From Podocnemis expansa (lineage: Eukaryota; Chordata; Testudines; Podocnemididae), in contig ML682118.1 in the NCBI GenBank assembly GCA_007922195.1, forward strand, positions 1,668,393 through 1,732,392: a stretch of 64,000 nucleotides of DNA, written 5' to 3'. A model generated the notes under the pieces. That model made no database searches, was not told the DNA's origin, and saw only the letters and a program-made list of their open reading frames with translations. The number at the start of each line of letters is the position of its first letter. Within the stretch, counting starts at the first letter, position 1. The translations under genes were made by a program, and so were the position numbers. Of the stretch, positions 21,358-32,014 are shown in pieces.

Positions 21358-22299
21358 ATGAAAATGTCCAATCAAACCACAGTCACGGAATTTGTACTTG
21401 TTGGATTCTCTAACATTCATGAGCTGCAGATTTTACACTTCGTGCTGTTTCTAATGCTTTACCTAGCATCCCTCATGGGGAACCTTCTCATCATTACAGC
21501 CATAGCCTTTGACCACCACCTTCACAGCCCAATGTACTTCTTCCTGATGAATTTGTCCATTCTAGATATTGGTTCCATCTCCGTCACCATGCCCTATTCT
21601 ATGGCAAACTCCCTCCTGAATACCAGGACAATTTCTTATTCTGGATGTGTCACACAAGTGTTCTTCTTTCTTTCCTTTGTTGTTGCAGATCTTGTTTTAC
21701 TGACTGTCATGGCATATGACCGATATGTTGCCATCTGTCAACCATTGCACTATGAGAGAGTGATGAATAGGAGAGCTTGTGTACAAATGGCATCTGGTGT
21801 TTGGATCACTGCAATACTCATTTCTGCTCTGCACACCGGAAATACATTTGTAATATCCTTTTGTGGTGGCAACGTGGTGGATCAATTCTACTGTGAAGTC
21901 TCCCAGGTGCTCAAACTTGCCTGCCCTGACTCAGACCTTGGTGAAAATGTTGTTATTTTTCTTAATGTAATTTTAAGTATAAGCTGCTATGCTTTTATAA
22001 TTGTGTCGTACATTAAGATCTTTGTAACGGTGCTGAGAATCCCTTCTGCACAAGGCCGTCATAAAGCCTTCTCCACATGCATTCCTCACCTCATTGTGAT
22101 CCTCTTGGTCATTTTTACTGACCTTTTCTGCTACCTGAAATCCTCCTTCAACTCATCATCAGTTCTGGATCTTGTGGTGGCTGCTTTATATTGTATAATG
22201 CCCCCTGTGATGAATCCCATCATCTACAGCCTGAGAAACAAGGCAATAAAAGGTGCACTGAGGAAAGTCATAAGTGGAAGTTTATTGAAAAAGGAATAA
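21358..22299 (+). CDS. Olfactory receptor, family OR14-like
   Basis: A 313-residue intronless odorant receptor (class A GPCR) that would act in cilia of olfactory neurons, coupling odorant binding to Golf. Visible: N-glycosylation site NQT at residue 5, seven hydrophobic segments, GN at 41-42 in TM1, PMYFFL at 58-63, Cys97, MAYDRY at 118-123 ending TM3, second-loop cysteines near 169, 179 and 189, KAFSTC at 236-241 starting TM6, NPIIY at 286-290 in TM7, and a basic tail. Length is normal. I chose the ATG at 21358, with a second at 21364; upstream in-frame codons lie in the intron. The HTGNTF motif and overall pattern fit the OR14 (gamma-c) clade, which is expanded in turtles and birds. AATAAA overlaps the stop codon (22295-22300). 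Ligand unknown. Confidence 0.93.
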   Translation: MKMSNQTTVTEFVLVGFSNIHELQILHFVLFLMLYLASLMGNLLIITAIAFDHHLHSPMYFFLMNLSILDIGSISVTMPYSMANSLLNTRTISYSGCVTQVFFFLSFVVADLVLLTVMAYDRYVAICQPLHYERVMNRRACVQMASGVWITAILISALHTGNTFVISFCGGNVVDQFYCEVSQVLKLACPDSDLGENVVIFLNVILSISCYAFIIVSYIKIFVTVLRIPSAQGRHKAFSTCIPHLIVILLVIFTDLFCYLKSSFNSSSVLDLVVAALYCIMPPVMNPIIYSLRNKAIKGALRKVISGSLLKKE

Positions 22300-22486
22300 A
22301 ATATCTGTATTTCTTCTTTGATGATGATTTAATTCTGTTTTTTAGAAATGTTGTCATCTGATGACTCTATCGTCCCCATGAGAATGTACCATTCAATGTG
22401 TTTATGCAGAAATGTATATTTGCCCTAATAAAAACCCAGAAAACAGAAAACAAGAAAAAAGATTACATGAATGTAAAGCATGTCAT

Positions 22487-22487
22487 C

Positions 22488-22534
<47 letters not shown>
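22487..22534. repeat. (TCTA)n microsatellite abutting an assembly gap
   Basis: About 11-12 perfect TCTA units run straight into a 10-N gap (22535-22544), so the true length is unknown. Confidence 0.95.
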
Positions 22535-22544
22535 NNNNNNNNNN
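22535..22544. other. Assembly gap, 10 N
   Basis: A run of N directly after the microsatellite, presumably a collapsed or unresolved repeat. Confidence 0.98.
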
Positions 22545-22571
22545 GTGTACTGCTACCCATCACCATATTAT

Positions 22572-22800
22572 CTAAGAATCACAGGGTTGGAAGGGACCTC
22601 ATATAGTCCTGTGGAGTCCAATGCCATACCCAAACAAAGGCTAGCCTGAATTAAATCATACCAACCAGGGCATTTTCAAGCCACATCTTAAAGATGGGTG
22701 GTTCTATCACCTCCTTAGGTAACCCATTCCAGTGCTTCACCATCCTCCTAGTGAAAAAGCTTTTCCTATAGCAACCACAGAATCCTTAATGAAGTCTCTG
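22572..22800 (-). mobile_element. CR1 LINE 3' end fragment (antisense)
   Basis: Conserved CR1 3' region in reverse orientation: AATCACAGGGTTGGAAGGGACC near 22574 and CCATTCCAGTGCTTCACCA near 22725. No coding frame. Confidence 0.8.
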
Positions 22801-23109
22801 ATTCTTCTTTTTTTTTTTTTTCATGATAAGAGCTTTGACTGAGTAACCAGCACATTTGTTCTTTGTGTTTTGTTTGTCTTCTCTCTTCTTTCTTTCTTTT
22901 TTTTTTTTTTAATCTTTTTTCTCCCCTCAAGCTGATTGCTTGGCAGCTTGAGCTGTTTCTTTGCTCTAGGTAGTTTTAAAGATGGGAGGGCCTGGGAAGA
23001 TGACAATTATTTGATTAGACATGGTTTCCAGTGTGTGTTCTCTTGGGAGCCCATATGTCGTAGTTTTCATTGGACTGTTTGAGCAGGCTGAAGGTTTGGT
23101 CTCCTGAAA

Positions 23110-23602
23110 GGATATGTCTACAATGAAAAGATTTTTTTCAAGAAAAGGAGGTTATTTCAGGCATGGGGTGGGGGACTTTTTACATGTCCATGCACAGGCA
23201 GGGATTTTGTTATTTCAAAATAAATGCCTCATTATTTTGGGAGGTGGAGACCACTGTTTCACAGTGAATAAATGTCCTTTTATTTCAAAAGAACAGTTCT
23301 TTCAAAACAGTTATTTCATTTAAAAAAATCCATTCCAAGTCACAGATTTGGCTTTTTTTTTTTAATAATGGCCCTATACTTTCCTCTGTCTTCATGTATG
23401 TCTAAATAGAGAGTCTAGTTAAGACTTTCTTATGAAATAATAATTCCTACCTTATTTCAAATAAAAAAGAAATCTTCACTAGTCTCTTATTTTGAAATAC
23501 TAAATTTGAAATAATGCTATTTCAAGATAATTATTTCAAAATAAATTCCAATAGCTGCTTTGAAGTAACTTTTGAAACATCTTTGGCAGTAGAGACATAG
23601 CC
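23110..23602. mobile_element. Harbinger-type MITE, about 490 bp
   Basis: Ends GGATATGTCTACAATG (left) and GGCTATGTCTCTACTG (complement, right) with TTATTTCAAA-rich subterminal DNA like the larger Harbinger elements. I could not see a clear target duplication. No coding sequence. Confidence 0.65.
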
Positions 23603-24681
23603 ACTGATAAAAGGGTGTAAAAGATGTTTTTGCATGTCTGAGATCTAACTGAAATATCATACTCAAGTTATGATGGTATTATTAATAATGTTTTTTGGAA
23701 CAAGGAGTCTGATGGAGGCATCTTTTCATTATTTTAGTTGAAATGAATAGCTAAAACTGTATTATTCTTGCTTTCTTGGAAAAGCTATTTTGAATAGTAA
23801 CTTCTCCAGTGTTTGTCTTACATAGTGAGGCTACTGGGGTATACCCCTCAGATTGTGCTGACAACACACTGGAGAACAGGAGTGTGACAGAAATGTAAGT
23901 TAGGATAAGACTCCCCCCGGTTCAGCTACACCAGTGCAGCATGGACTTTGATATCACCCGATTACTACTAAAGGTATTCTGGCCCCAAGTCTTTGTGCTA
24001 CACTCAGTAATAAAAGAACACCAGTGTAAGTTGCTATTCTGTGGTCCTTTGGTACTAGCCTTAGCATAAGTGGAAAAGTCTCATCACATAGACTGAAGTG
24101 ATGTCTCATACATTCTCATGTGTATTCACATCCTTCTGATAAAAGAATCCAAGACAGTGGCTTTTTAGTAGTATTGGAATATCATCTTTGTTCATGGTTA
24201 GGTGCACTGCATATATGAGAGAGCAAAACAGAACATGTGATTAGTGACAGGTGATAGACAGGACCATTACTTGTTCTATAACATAATTTCATTTAGCCAT
24301 AATGACAGATTTCTGTTTGAGAGATTTCTATGTGAATTATGTTAGCAAACCACTAGATAATGAGCAATCGCTGCAAAGTATTGTGCTTCATTACCTGTTA
24401 ACAACTGTCTGTGTTCAGACCATGATTTTCTTATAAGTGGTCTATGTTAAAAACTCCTGAGCCAACACTTTTTTATAACCGTAATTCACTACATTGCTCA
24501 CTTTCAAATAGCTAATCATAAGTACTTGGCATTTGAACTTTCAGCTGTTTTGGCTGTGTAAATTTTTCACATGCTCTTGTTTGCTTCTCTGATCAACTGG
24601 AAGTATAATATTTCACAATTCTGGGAACTCAAGGGACCAATTCTCAGCTGTTTTAAATGGTCACAGTTATCTCCACACAAT
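23603..24681. other. Intergenic, no gene seen
   Basis: AT-rich single-copy-looking DNA, no domain or repeat family recognised. Confidence 0.4.
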
Positions 24682-25088
24682 CATAGAAGATTAGAGTTTG
24701 AAGGGACTTCAAGAAACCATCTCATTCAACCTTCTGCTCAACCAACAAGGTTTTGTCAAGTTACACCTTAAAAACCTCCAAGAACAGAGATTTCTCCACC
24801 TCCTTAAGTAACCCATTCCAGCGCTTCACTGCTCTCCTAATGGAAAGGTTTTCCTAATATCCAATCTAGATGTCCGTCACTCTAACTTCAGAGCACTCCT
24901 TCTTGCTCTGTCATCTGCCACCACAGAGAACAGCCTATGTCCATTCTCCATATCCCCTTTCAGATAGTTAAAGGCTGCTATCAAATCCCCCCCATTCTTC
25001 TCCCCTGCAAATTAAATAAACTCAGGTTCTTCAGCCTCTCCACATAAATCATGGACTCACCACTGGACTCCCTCCAATTTATTCACAT
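24682..25088 (-). mobile_element. CR1 LINE, 5' piece of a copy split by Harbinger 3 (antisense)
   Basis: Starts with the CR1 3' end in reverse (AATCATAGAAGATTAGAG) and continues as the conserved 3' region to TTTATTCACAT at 25088. The same CR1 continues at 29275 (CCTTTTTTGCAGTGGG), so the two pieces were one element before the Harbinger insertion. Confidence 0.85.
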
Positions 25089-25390
25089 TGGCTGTGTTCA
25101 CACATAAATCATTATTTTGAAATAAGTTATTTTGAAATAAAATCTTTATTTTGAAATAACTTTCAAAATAAAAAAAATATTAAATCAAAATAAGGGAAAC
25201 CCTCAAAGCAAAATAACATGTCCTGTGTGTGGGCATGCTATTTACTGCAGGAGATGGGCAGCATGGGGGGTGTGACAACATGGCTGGATCACTGGGCCAT
25301 GTTGGTGGCCATGTTGCCAGCCAATCGCATAAAAGCAGGAACTGACCTCCCATCCCTGTTCATTGTGAGTCCCAAAAGCTTGCAAGAGAG

Positions 25391-26796
25391 ATGGCTATGG
25401 ATCCTCTGTGGCTCCCATACCATCCTCGAGCGCTTGGTAGGCCTGCTGCAAGCCTGCAGCATTCTGTTCTGCTGTGGAAAACAGTCTTCCCTGAGCCTGA
25501 TGAGCCTGGAGCTGAGCCTTGGATCATTGCCTCAGTGGCCCTGACTACAACAATAGCTCCCCATCCCCTTTCTGTGCCACAATGCATCTGGGCACTGGAC
25601 AGGAGCACAGACTGGTGGGAGTGGGTTGCCCTGTGAGCCTGGAGCAATGAGCAATGGAGGAAGAACCTCTGGGCTAGCAGGGAGACCTTCACCCACCTCG
25701 TCACTGAGGTCACCCCAGTCCTGCGCTGAAGGGACATGGTGATGAGGGCAGCCATCCCGCGGACAAGAGAGTGGCCACTCCCGAGTCTCACAGATCTGTT
25801 TCCCTTCTCTTTGGTGTTGGAAGGTCCACCATCAGGGAAGTGCTGCTGCAGGTCACCAACACCAGCAACATAGTCCTCCTGCCACAACTCGTCACCAGGG
25901 GAGAGCTGCAGAACACCATCACCGGTCTCACCACCCTGGGATTTCCAAAGTGCAGAAGGATATTTGATGCCACCCACATCCCCGTCTGAGCCCCACCACA
26001 CCAGGAAGCCAAGAACAGGAATGGGAAGGGATACCAATTGGTCATCCTGCAGGCCCTTATGGACCATCAGGGCATCTTTCAGAACTGCTATGTCGGATGG
26101 CCAAGGAGAGCGCACTATGCCAGGGTTCTGCGTGATTCTTCCCTGTACTGCGGCATGTAGGCGGCACTGTTCCCTCTAAGCTGTGCGCGTGTGCGCACGC
26201 ACACAGGTCATGAAACCTGCGCACACAAAAAAATTAAGTGAAGACAAAAAAATTCAATAGTGCTAATATTGGTGTTCACAAAGAAATGTTTTTCCGCACA
26301 CAAAGAATTTGTTTGCGCACACAGTCTACGAGTAATTAGAGGGAACATTGGTAGGCGGGCACCTTCTCCTCCCCATAATATCACCATTGGGCAAGTCGAG
26401 GTTCCCATCCTCATCATTTCCGGGCCTACCCCCTCCACACCTGGCTCATGTGCCTCTACACGGGGCCCCATGATGCCAGAAATCAGCTTTTTAATCGCCG
26501 AGTCAGCTGCTGCCACCAGGTGGTGGAACAGGCATTCAACAGACTGAAAGTCCACTGGAGGTGCCTTCTCGTATGCCTGCACCTCACCAAGGACAGAATC
26601 ATGGAGGTCATCAGGGCCTGCACTGCGATGCATAACCTCCGGGGAGAGCCAGTACTAACCAGTGGGAGGCTGAGGCAGGGCTTGTTGGTACCCGGTTCTA
26701 GCCACCAGAGGTGTTGGCCCTGAGGGAGTGACTGCCACCAGAGCAAGTGCATTGCGGGAGGCACTGAGGGACCTGTTTGTCCGGGAGGACACTTGA
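25391..26796 (+). pseudogene. HARBI1-like Harbinger transposase, broken (Harbinger 3)
   Basis: From ATG at 25391 an N-terminal region (DRSTDWWEWVAL near 25590) leads, through stops and shifts, to the GRSTIREVLLQV block near 25825, FDATHIPV with the first catalytic Asp near 25970, GYQLVILQALMDHQGIFQNC near 26030, GWPRRAHYARVL where the second Asp is Tyr, and the Glu in VVEQAFNRLKVHW near 26525. The C-terminus ATRASALREALRDLFVREDT ends in a stop at 26796 and is undamaged. A hAT MITE (26165-26350) interrupts the middle. Several frameshifts and the missing Asp make it inactive. Confidence 0.85.
26165..26350. mobile_element. hAT-type MITE, 186 bp, inside the Harbinger 3 transposase
   Basis: Terminal repeats CACTGTTCCCTCTAA and CAATGTTCCCTCTAA (complement), flanked by a perfect 8-bp duplication GTAGGCGG (26157-26164 and 26351-26358). 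The same termini bound the 52202-52558 element, so both belong to one family. The body is rich in GCGCGTGTGCGCAC-like and CGCACAC motifs. It inserted after Harbinger 3. Confidence 0.92.
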
Positions 26797-27239
26797 GGGC
26801 CAGGACTGACCCACTACACCACCTGCTCCCCCATTCTGTCACAGCCAGCCCCAACCCACACCCTAAACCCAACCCAATAAAACACTCCACTTCAACTGTT
26901 AAGATGGGTGAACCTGTTTTATTTATACAAAGAAAGGGGTCGGGGAAGGAGGAGTTCAGAAGACAGCAAGGTTCGTGTGGAGGCAGAAGTGAGGGGGACT
27001 TAAGTGGGAGAAGGGATGTGGAGTGGGGGCAGAACTGGGGGTTTAAGTGGGAGAAGTGGGGGGCTTAATTGGGAGAAAGGTTTGGGGACAGCTAGGTGGG
27101 GGCATATTATGGGGGAGCCACCCCTGGCGCATGGCCCACTGACACATGCCCTTCCCTGCGGCTATCCAAGGTCCTAGGGTGCCAGCGGTGAGGGTCAGTA
27201 GGGTCCCGAGCTATGGATCCCTCAGAGTCCTGGCAGGCA

Positions 27240-28892
27240 AGGTGGGTGCCAATGTGGCACATGGCAATGTTCAGGCTGTCCAGGCCCATCGCCTGCCACA
27301 CCCGGGCTGTCGATTGCCACTCCAGCGCCATTGCCTGCCGCTCCACACCACTGCCTACTGTTCCAGGGCTGCCACGACATGGTTGTTGGCATCTGCAGTG
27401 CACTGGAGCTGCTGTAGGGCAGTGTCCTGGCACCTCCCCTGCTCCACTCGCCAGGCCCAGGACAAGTCTTATGCTTGCGGGCCGAGCTGGAGCAGGCTGG
27501 CAAGGATCTCATCCCGGGTCTGCTGGGCTCTCCTCCTTGGCCTTGCAGTAGTCAGCAGGCTTGCAGGAGTAGGATGGTGGATGGGGACATGAGCTACAGA
27601 GCAGAAGTGAGAACAGTTACTGTCAGCCTACTGGCCTTGGTGTGTGCAGCTTGTCAGCTGCAAAAACCTCTGACTTGACTGCCAGCAGGATTTCCAAGCT
27701 TTGTGCTTTGTAGACTGCACTCAGGGGACATGTGGGCTCATGGCCCACATTAGTGATCTGTACTTGGCAGCCTGTGGTATGGGAAGTCTCCCAAGGCCGT
27801 GTGACAGCCAGGAGCATTGCTGTCCCGGGGAAGAACCTGGGGCACTGACCCAGGCCCTGACCCTTGGCAGCAGGCCATGCCCCCATGCAGGATAGGATGG
27901 GGAGTGGCAGCCACAACTGCGGGGCTGCCTGACCTTAGATGGGGCCAGAAGCAGCTGCTGCTGCCGCGGGCAGCTGGGACCAGTATCTCCAGTCAGTGAC
28001 AGTGCTGGGAGTGGCAGCTGCGGCCAAGGGCCCGCCCAGGCTTGGGGAAGCAGTTGCCACTGCTGCGAGCAGCTGGGCCTTGGAACTCTGGGCTGATGCG
28101 GCCGGAGACCAGAAGAGGCAGGGGCCCTGCAGGACCTGGGGCACTGGAGCCGGGAGTCAGGGCACAGGCCCCGTATGCCCGTGGCCATCGATGCCACTGG
28201 TGACAGCAGAACTGGCTGCAGGCCCTCTGTCCTACAGGCTTCCAAGTCTGCCTATTGCCACCCCTGTGTTGAGGGACCCCCATCCTGTTTGGATCCACAA
28301 CCCTGTCTCCCCATGCCTCCCTGCCACCTGCATCCATAGAAGAGCCTGTGCTCCCTCCTGGGCCCAAGCTCTACTGTCCCAGGGAAGTGCCAATTTGGTA
28401 CCCATGCCTTGCACTCCTGGGCCTGCCTGCCTGGGGTGTGTGTAGGGGGAAACACTCACAGGCTGGCATGCCTGATGTCCGGCTTGACATCCCTTCCATA
28501 GCAGCTGCCTCCTCCTCTGGCTCCTCCTCAGGATTGCTGGTCCTCTTCTCCCCTGAAGGGATCAGCTCCGGGCTGCCAAGTGGTGTGCTGCTGGCTGAGC
28601 AGGGAGGCCGCTGGGCTTCTGGTCCAAAAAGGCATCCAGCTCAACAAAGAAGGGGCAGCTGGTGGCAGCAGGTGGCCCCTGGAGCTGCCTGGACTCCCTG
28701 GCCCGGGCATAGTCCTGCCTGAGGCTTTTGACTTTCAAGTGTATCTGCTCCGTGGTGTGCTCTTAGCAGACAGGACCTCAGTGATATCCCAATAGAAGTC
28801 TACATTTCTGTGACATTCCTAGAACCTGGCCCCTGATTTTCTCCCTGCTCCAGATCTGCAGGAGGGACAGGGTCTCATCTTGGGACCACATG
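27240..28892 (-). pseudogene. Myb/SANT-like protein (two exons), degraded (Harbinger 3)
   Basis: Exon 1 (about 28892 down to 28455) begins with MWSQDETLSLLQIWSREKI, the start of a trihelix domain, then breaks by stops and shifts; LKVKSLRQDYARARESRQL and an acidic linker are still visible. A GTGAGT donor lies near 28455. Exon 2 (about 27592-27240) encodes the coiled-coil C-terminus in pieces, including RTRDEILASLLQ-like and AMALEWQSTA segments. It is the counterpart of the Harbinger 2 gene at 16634 but is clearly dead. Confidence 0.65.
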
Positions 28893-29274
28893 GGTGCCTG
28901 GCATTGACCCTGTGCCCCAGCACCTCGAGCCTGGGCCACGCTGCTTGCAGCATCCAGGCACGAGGCACCAGGCTAGCAGGGCACTTCCTGGTCCCTGGGT
29001 ACCTTGGGAGGAAGAAGGTCAAGCCACGCCAGAATTGAAATAGCTGTTGTTTTGAAACAACATGTCCAAACCTCATTGTTTTGAAACAACCATTTTGAAA
29101 TAACAGTTATTTTGATTTCATGTGAGATTTTACTGTTTGAAAACGATGGCCATTATTTTGAAATGATGGGGTCCCATCATTTCAAAATAATGAAACTTCG
29201 TTCGGACATGCCCAGTTTTATTTCAGAACAATGGTGGTTGTTTCCAAATGAAACCCTGGTGTGGACATAGTCAT

Positions 29275-29390
29275 CCTTTTTGCAGTGGGAAGCCAAAAAA
29301 CAGGCATCCTACTTCAGTTGTGGCCTCACCAATGACAAACAGAGGGGTATGATCATATCCTCAATCCGTTGGCCATTCTCCTACTAATGT
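29275..29390 (-). mobile_element. CR1 LINE, distal piece of the split copy (antisense)
   Basis: Continues the CR1 at 24682-25088 past Harbinger 3: GCAGTGGGAAGCC, then TGGCCTCACCAATGACAAAC and a CTCCTACTAATG-like end. Confidence 0.8.
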
Positions 29391-29865
29391 TAAAGTCAAT
29401 AGTTCTATGAAAATTTATAGCAGTCAGGGAACTGTTCCAAATCCTCACAATTATTAATTTAAAACTTACTTTGAATAATCTTCACAACAGCTTTAATTTC
29501 TCAAGTCACTTCAGTAAATTCTTACATTGAAATATTTGATTCTCCCTATTAAAGTGTTAGAGATATTCATGCTTAATTCCCTGTTGATTATGGTTTACGG
29601 TTATGGATAGATCTAGATGCTAAAATGAACCTCTTTTCAGATCCATACACTGTTTCCATTTCTCTCTTTTCCCAGTCAAAAAAAAGCCCTATAGATCACA
29701 CACTGAAATTACTGCCACCTTCTGGGGTCTGGATTACTCACATAAAATAACAGTTTATCTCAAAGTCAAAATCTCTGGTGCTGGAAATTTCATAGCTTGA
29801 ACTAAGGAAAGCTTAGTTTGAACTTGTAAGTACTGGCACTTAGCCCAGGCTTACACGCTTATTTT
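29391..29865. other. Intergenic, no gene seen
   Basis: AT-rich DNA without recognisable features, up to the truncated receptor pseudogene. Confidence 0.4.
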
Positions 29866-30536
29866 TGTATAGCCCAGTTGTATATTTTTGGATCTTTGGC
29901 ACTCACAGAATATCTCCTTTTATCAGTCATGCCCTATGATCATTATTTAGTGATATACAGTCTGTTTTCTTATGCATCTGTGATGAACTTTAAAGTTTGC
30001 CTTTCACTGGAAGCCTACTGTTGGATAGTTAGTTTCCTGACTCCTGTAGTGATGGTCATCTTGATGTTCATGTTGCCTTTCTGCACTTCCAAGGAGGTTG
30101 GCCATTTTTCTTGTTCTTTCACTCATCTGTTAATTTTCTCCTATACTGACAGCTAGCTAGTTGTATTTATGTTTTTCATAATGCAAGTGTGTGATTCTAG
30201 TCCTATTTCTATAGACCTTGACTTGGTGATAGGATCATCTTAGCCATCTGAAGGATCCCTTCCACCACTGGGTAGCAAAAAGCCTTCTCTACCTTGCTCT
30301 ACCCACCTTCTTCCCTTGCTCTACCCACCTTCTTCCCCCTTGCACCATTTTATATGGCACCATCACTATTATTTATAGCCTCCCTGCAGGAGATCACTAT
30401 TATTTATAGCCTCCCTGCAGGAGATCAATCATAAGCTTTAAACAAGGCCTTCATCCTATTCTACATAGCCACCTTTCCCATATTCAGCCCCCTTATCTAC
30501 AGCATGAAGAACAGAAGGATCCAAGGAACCTTGTAA
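29866..30536 (+). pseudogene. Olfactory receptor pseudogene, 5'-truncated, non-OR14 type
   Basis: Begins inside TM3 with CIAQLYIFGSLALTEYLL, then MPYDHY (DRY box degraded: Ala to Pro, Arg to His), VMNFKVCLSL, and the second extracellular loop (LPFCTSKEVGHFSCSF) before a stop near 30154. TM5 is lost in frameshifts. A KAFSTL-like TM6 start sits near 30280 and FPIFSPLIYSMKNRRIQGTL near 30476-30535 is the TM7 and tail. A perfect 31-bp tandem duplication (30362-30423) and a smaller one (about 30293-30336) lie between them. The motif pattern resembles OR6/OR10/OR11-type receptors more than OR14; exact family unsure. Confidence 0.85.
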
Positions 30537-30957
30537 AATGTTGGAAGCAAAGTGATGACTTTCCTAAGGAAGAGAAATTTCCAATAAAGTGACCCAAGTG
30601 AGTGAAATCAGGGATTAGTGATTGCCTTATGTGTACTGCAATTTCAGTAGTAGACTGGCTGTAATGAACAGCAGTGATATGTCTACATCTGTTTCAAGAG
30701 ATCATAAACTCTCCTCTGACGAATGGAACATTTCCTTGCGTGAATACTGTTAACATATTTTGAAACTTCTTATTATGAAAAAGTTGCAATAAAATGTTAA
30801 CTTATGACATTAAACATAACCTATTACTTATTTAGAAGCAGGTTAATATTCAGATAATATTATTCATCTATACCAAATACTATTCTGCAAGATGCTGGCT
30901 AGCTAGTTGGAGAGTCTCCCTCCTCGCAGAATAATAAAGTAATAAGGTTAGAAGTTT
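30537..30957. other. Intergenic, no gene seen
   Basis: AT-rich DNA, AAATGTTAAC-type runs, no gene or repeat family recognised. Confidence 0.4.
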
Positions 30958-31078
30958 CTAGAGGGGTAGACGTGTTAGTCTGTGTATAACAAAAGCAGCG
31001 AGAGTCCAGTGGTACCTTAAAGACTAACAGATGGCTTTGAGCATAAGCGTTCATGGGCTTCAACCCACTTCATCAAAT
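30958..31078 (-). mobile_element. Penelope-like 3' end, single arm
   Basis: Read on minus: TTGATGAAGTGGG, then CCCATGAACGC, then CTGTTAGTCTTTAAGGTACC and a CAGACTAACACGTCTACCCC tail, the 3' tail shared with the other Penelope-like copies but of a different subfamily. No partner arm is present. Confidence 0.65.
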
Positions 31079-31344
31079 ATATGCTTAGAAGGGACCACCA
31101 GAGTCATCTAGTCTGGTGCCTCACAACATTGCTAGACTACTGTACTTCTTTGTGATATGTCTCACATACCCTGAACTTGGATGTCGCTTAAAAATGACTT
31201 TCTTTGGAAAATAATAATAATAAAAATAACATAAACATGAAAATGTCCCAAAGAGCATTATTGTTGAAAAATGCTTATTTCTCATTTTTATCAGGTAATT
31301 TAAAAATTAAGTGATAGAAATATAAATACCATACAGTAGTCTGA
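31079..31344. other. Intergenic, CR1-like antisense scrap then AT-rich DNA
   Basis: A short CR1-like piece (GAAGGGACCACCAGAGTCATC) at about 31088, then nothing recognised. Confidence 0.4.
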
Positions 31345-31735
31345 AGTATAGTATTGTGGCCAGTGTTGTGCCCCCACTACAGATATGGACAAATTAGGGA
31401 CTGTCCAGTGCAGGGTGGCAAAATGATTAAGGAGCTGGAGCACTTGACTTAAGAACGGACTTATATGGAATGATTGAGAAACTGAGGGAACTAACTCGTT
31501 TCATCTATAGAAGAAAAGAGTGAGAGGGGATTTAATAGCAGCCTTTAATTACCTGAGAGGGAGGTCCAAGGAAGGATGGATCTAGGCTTGCTCTCAGTTC
31601 GGGCAGATGACAGAACAAGAAGCAACAGTCTCCAGTTGCAGAACAGGAGGTCTAGTTTGAAAAATAGGAAAAACTTTTTCGCTATAAGAGTGGTGAAGCA
31701 CTGCATTGTGTTTCTAAAGAGAAGATGTAGTCTCC
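31345..31735 (+). mobile_element. CR1 LINE 3' fragment (sense)
   Basis: Conserved CR1 3' region with GAGAGGGGATTTAATAGCAG and CAGATGACAGAACAAGAAGC motifs. It is cut before the terminal repeat at about 31735. Confidence 0.75.
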
Positions 31736-32004
31736 AGAGATGTTGCTCCACTGGGCCCCCAGGGCTGAATCCTTGCTGCCTCTGGCCCTGCCCTGGCAGG
31801 GGCAAGAGCCAGATCTTGGCCAGGGCTGCTGGGTGCTGGCCAACAACAGCCAGAGATGAATCCGGCCTTTGGCCGCTGGGTGTCAGATGCCAGATCTGGG
31901 CTGGGCTGCATTCAGGAGGAGCCTGAGGGGCTGGAATGGGCCCATGGGTAGAGCCATGCAGCAGGGAGGTGAGGCCTGGTCCCGGTCCCAGTCCCTGACT
32001 CATT
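31736..32004. other. GC-rich stretch, unassigned
   Basis: About 270 bp of GC-rich DNA (CCCTGCCCTGGCAGGGGC and similar). It sits immediately at the end of the inverted duplication that starts at 32005. No gene seen. Confidence 0.45.
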
Positions 32005-32014
32005 TTTCAGGACA

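Larger units (their letters stand above)
18690..22299 (+). repeat. Inverted segmental duplication, arm 1 (olfactory receptor locus)
   Basis: The region from 18690 through the receptor gene matches, in reverse complement, 38764-43230. Shared landmarks: the ATCACTC-TTTAATG segment near 18712, CCAAACATTTTTGACG (complement) near 19170, AGCAGTAAAGCTGACAGAAC near 19490, a palindromic repeat near 19720, and the same CR1 insertion near 20200. Similarity is clear but imperfect, so the duplication is not recent. Confidence 0.85.
25089..29271. mobile_element. PIF/Harbinger DNA transposon 3 (4.2 kb) nested in CR1
   Basis: Ends GGCTGTGTTCACAC (left) and CTATGTCCACACC (complement, right), flanked by CAT on both sides (25086-25088, 29272-29274), a 3-bp target duplication. 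Removing the element rejoins CR1 sequence cleanly. Contents: transposase on plus (25391-26796), hAT MITE inside it, Myb/SANT-like gene on minus. Face-to-face AATAAA signals at about 26876 (plus) and 26910 (minus). Confidence 0.9.

Noticed and set aside
27817..28459. Several long GC-rich open frames on both strands near 28 kb
   Set aside because: They overlap in every frame in the intron between the two broken Myb exons of Harbinger 3 and show no domain; high GC explains the lack of stops.
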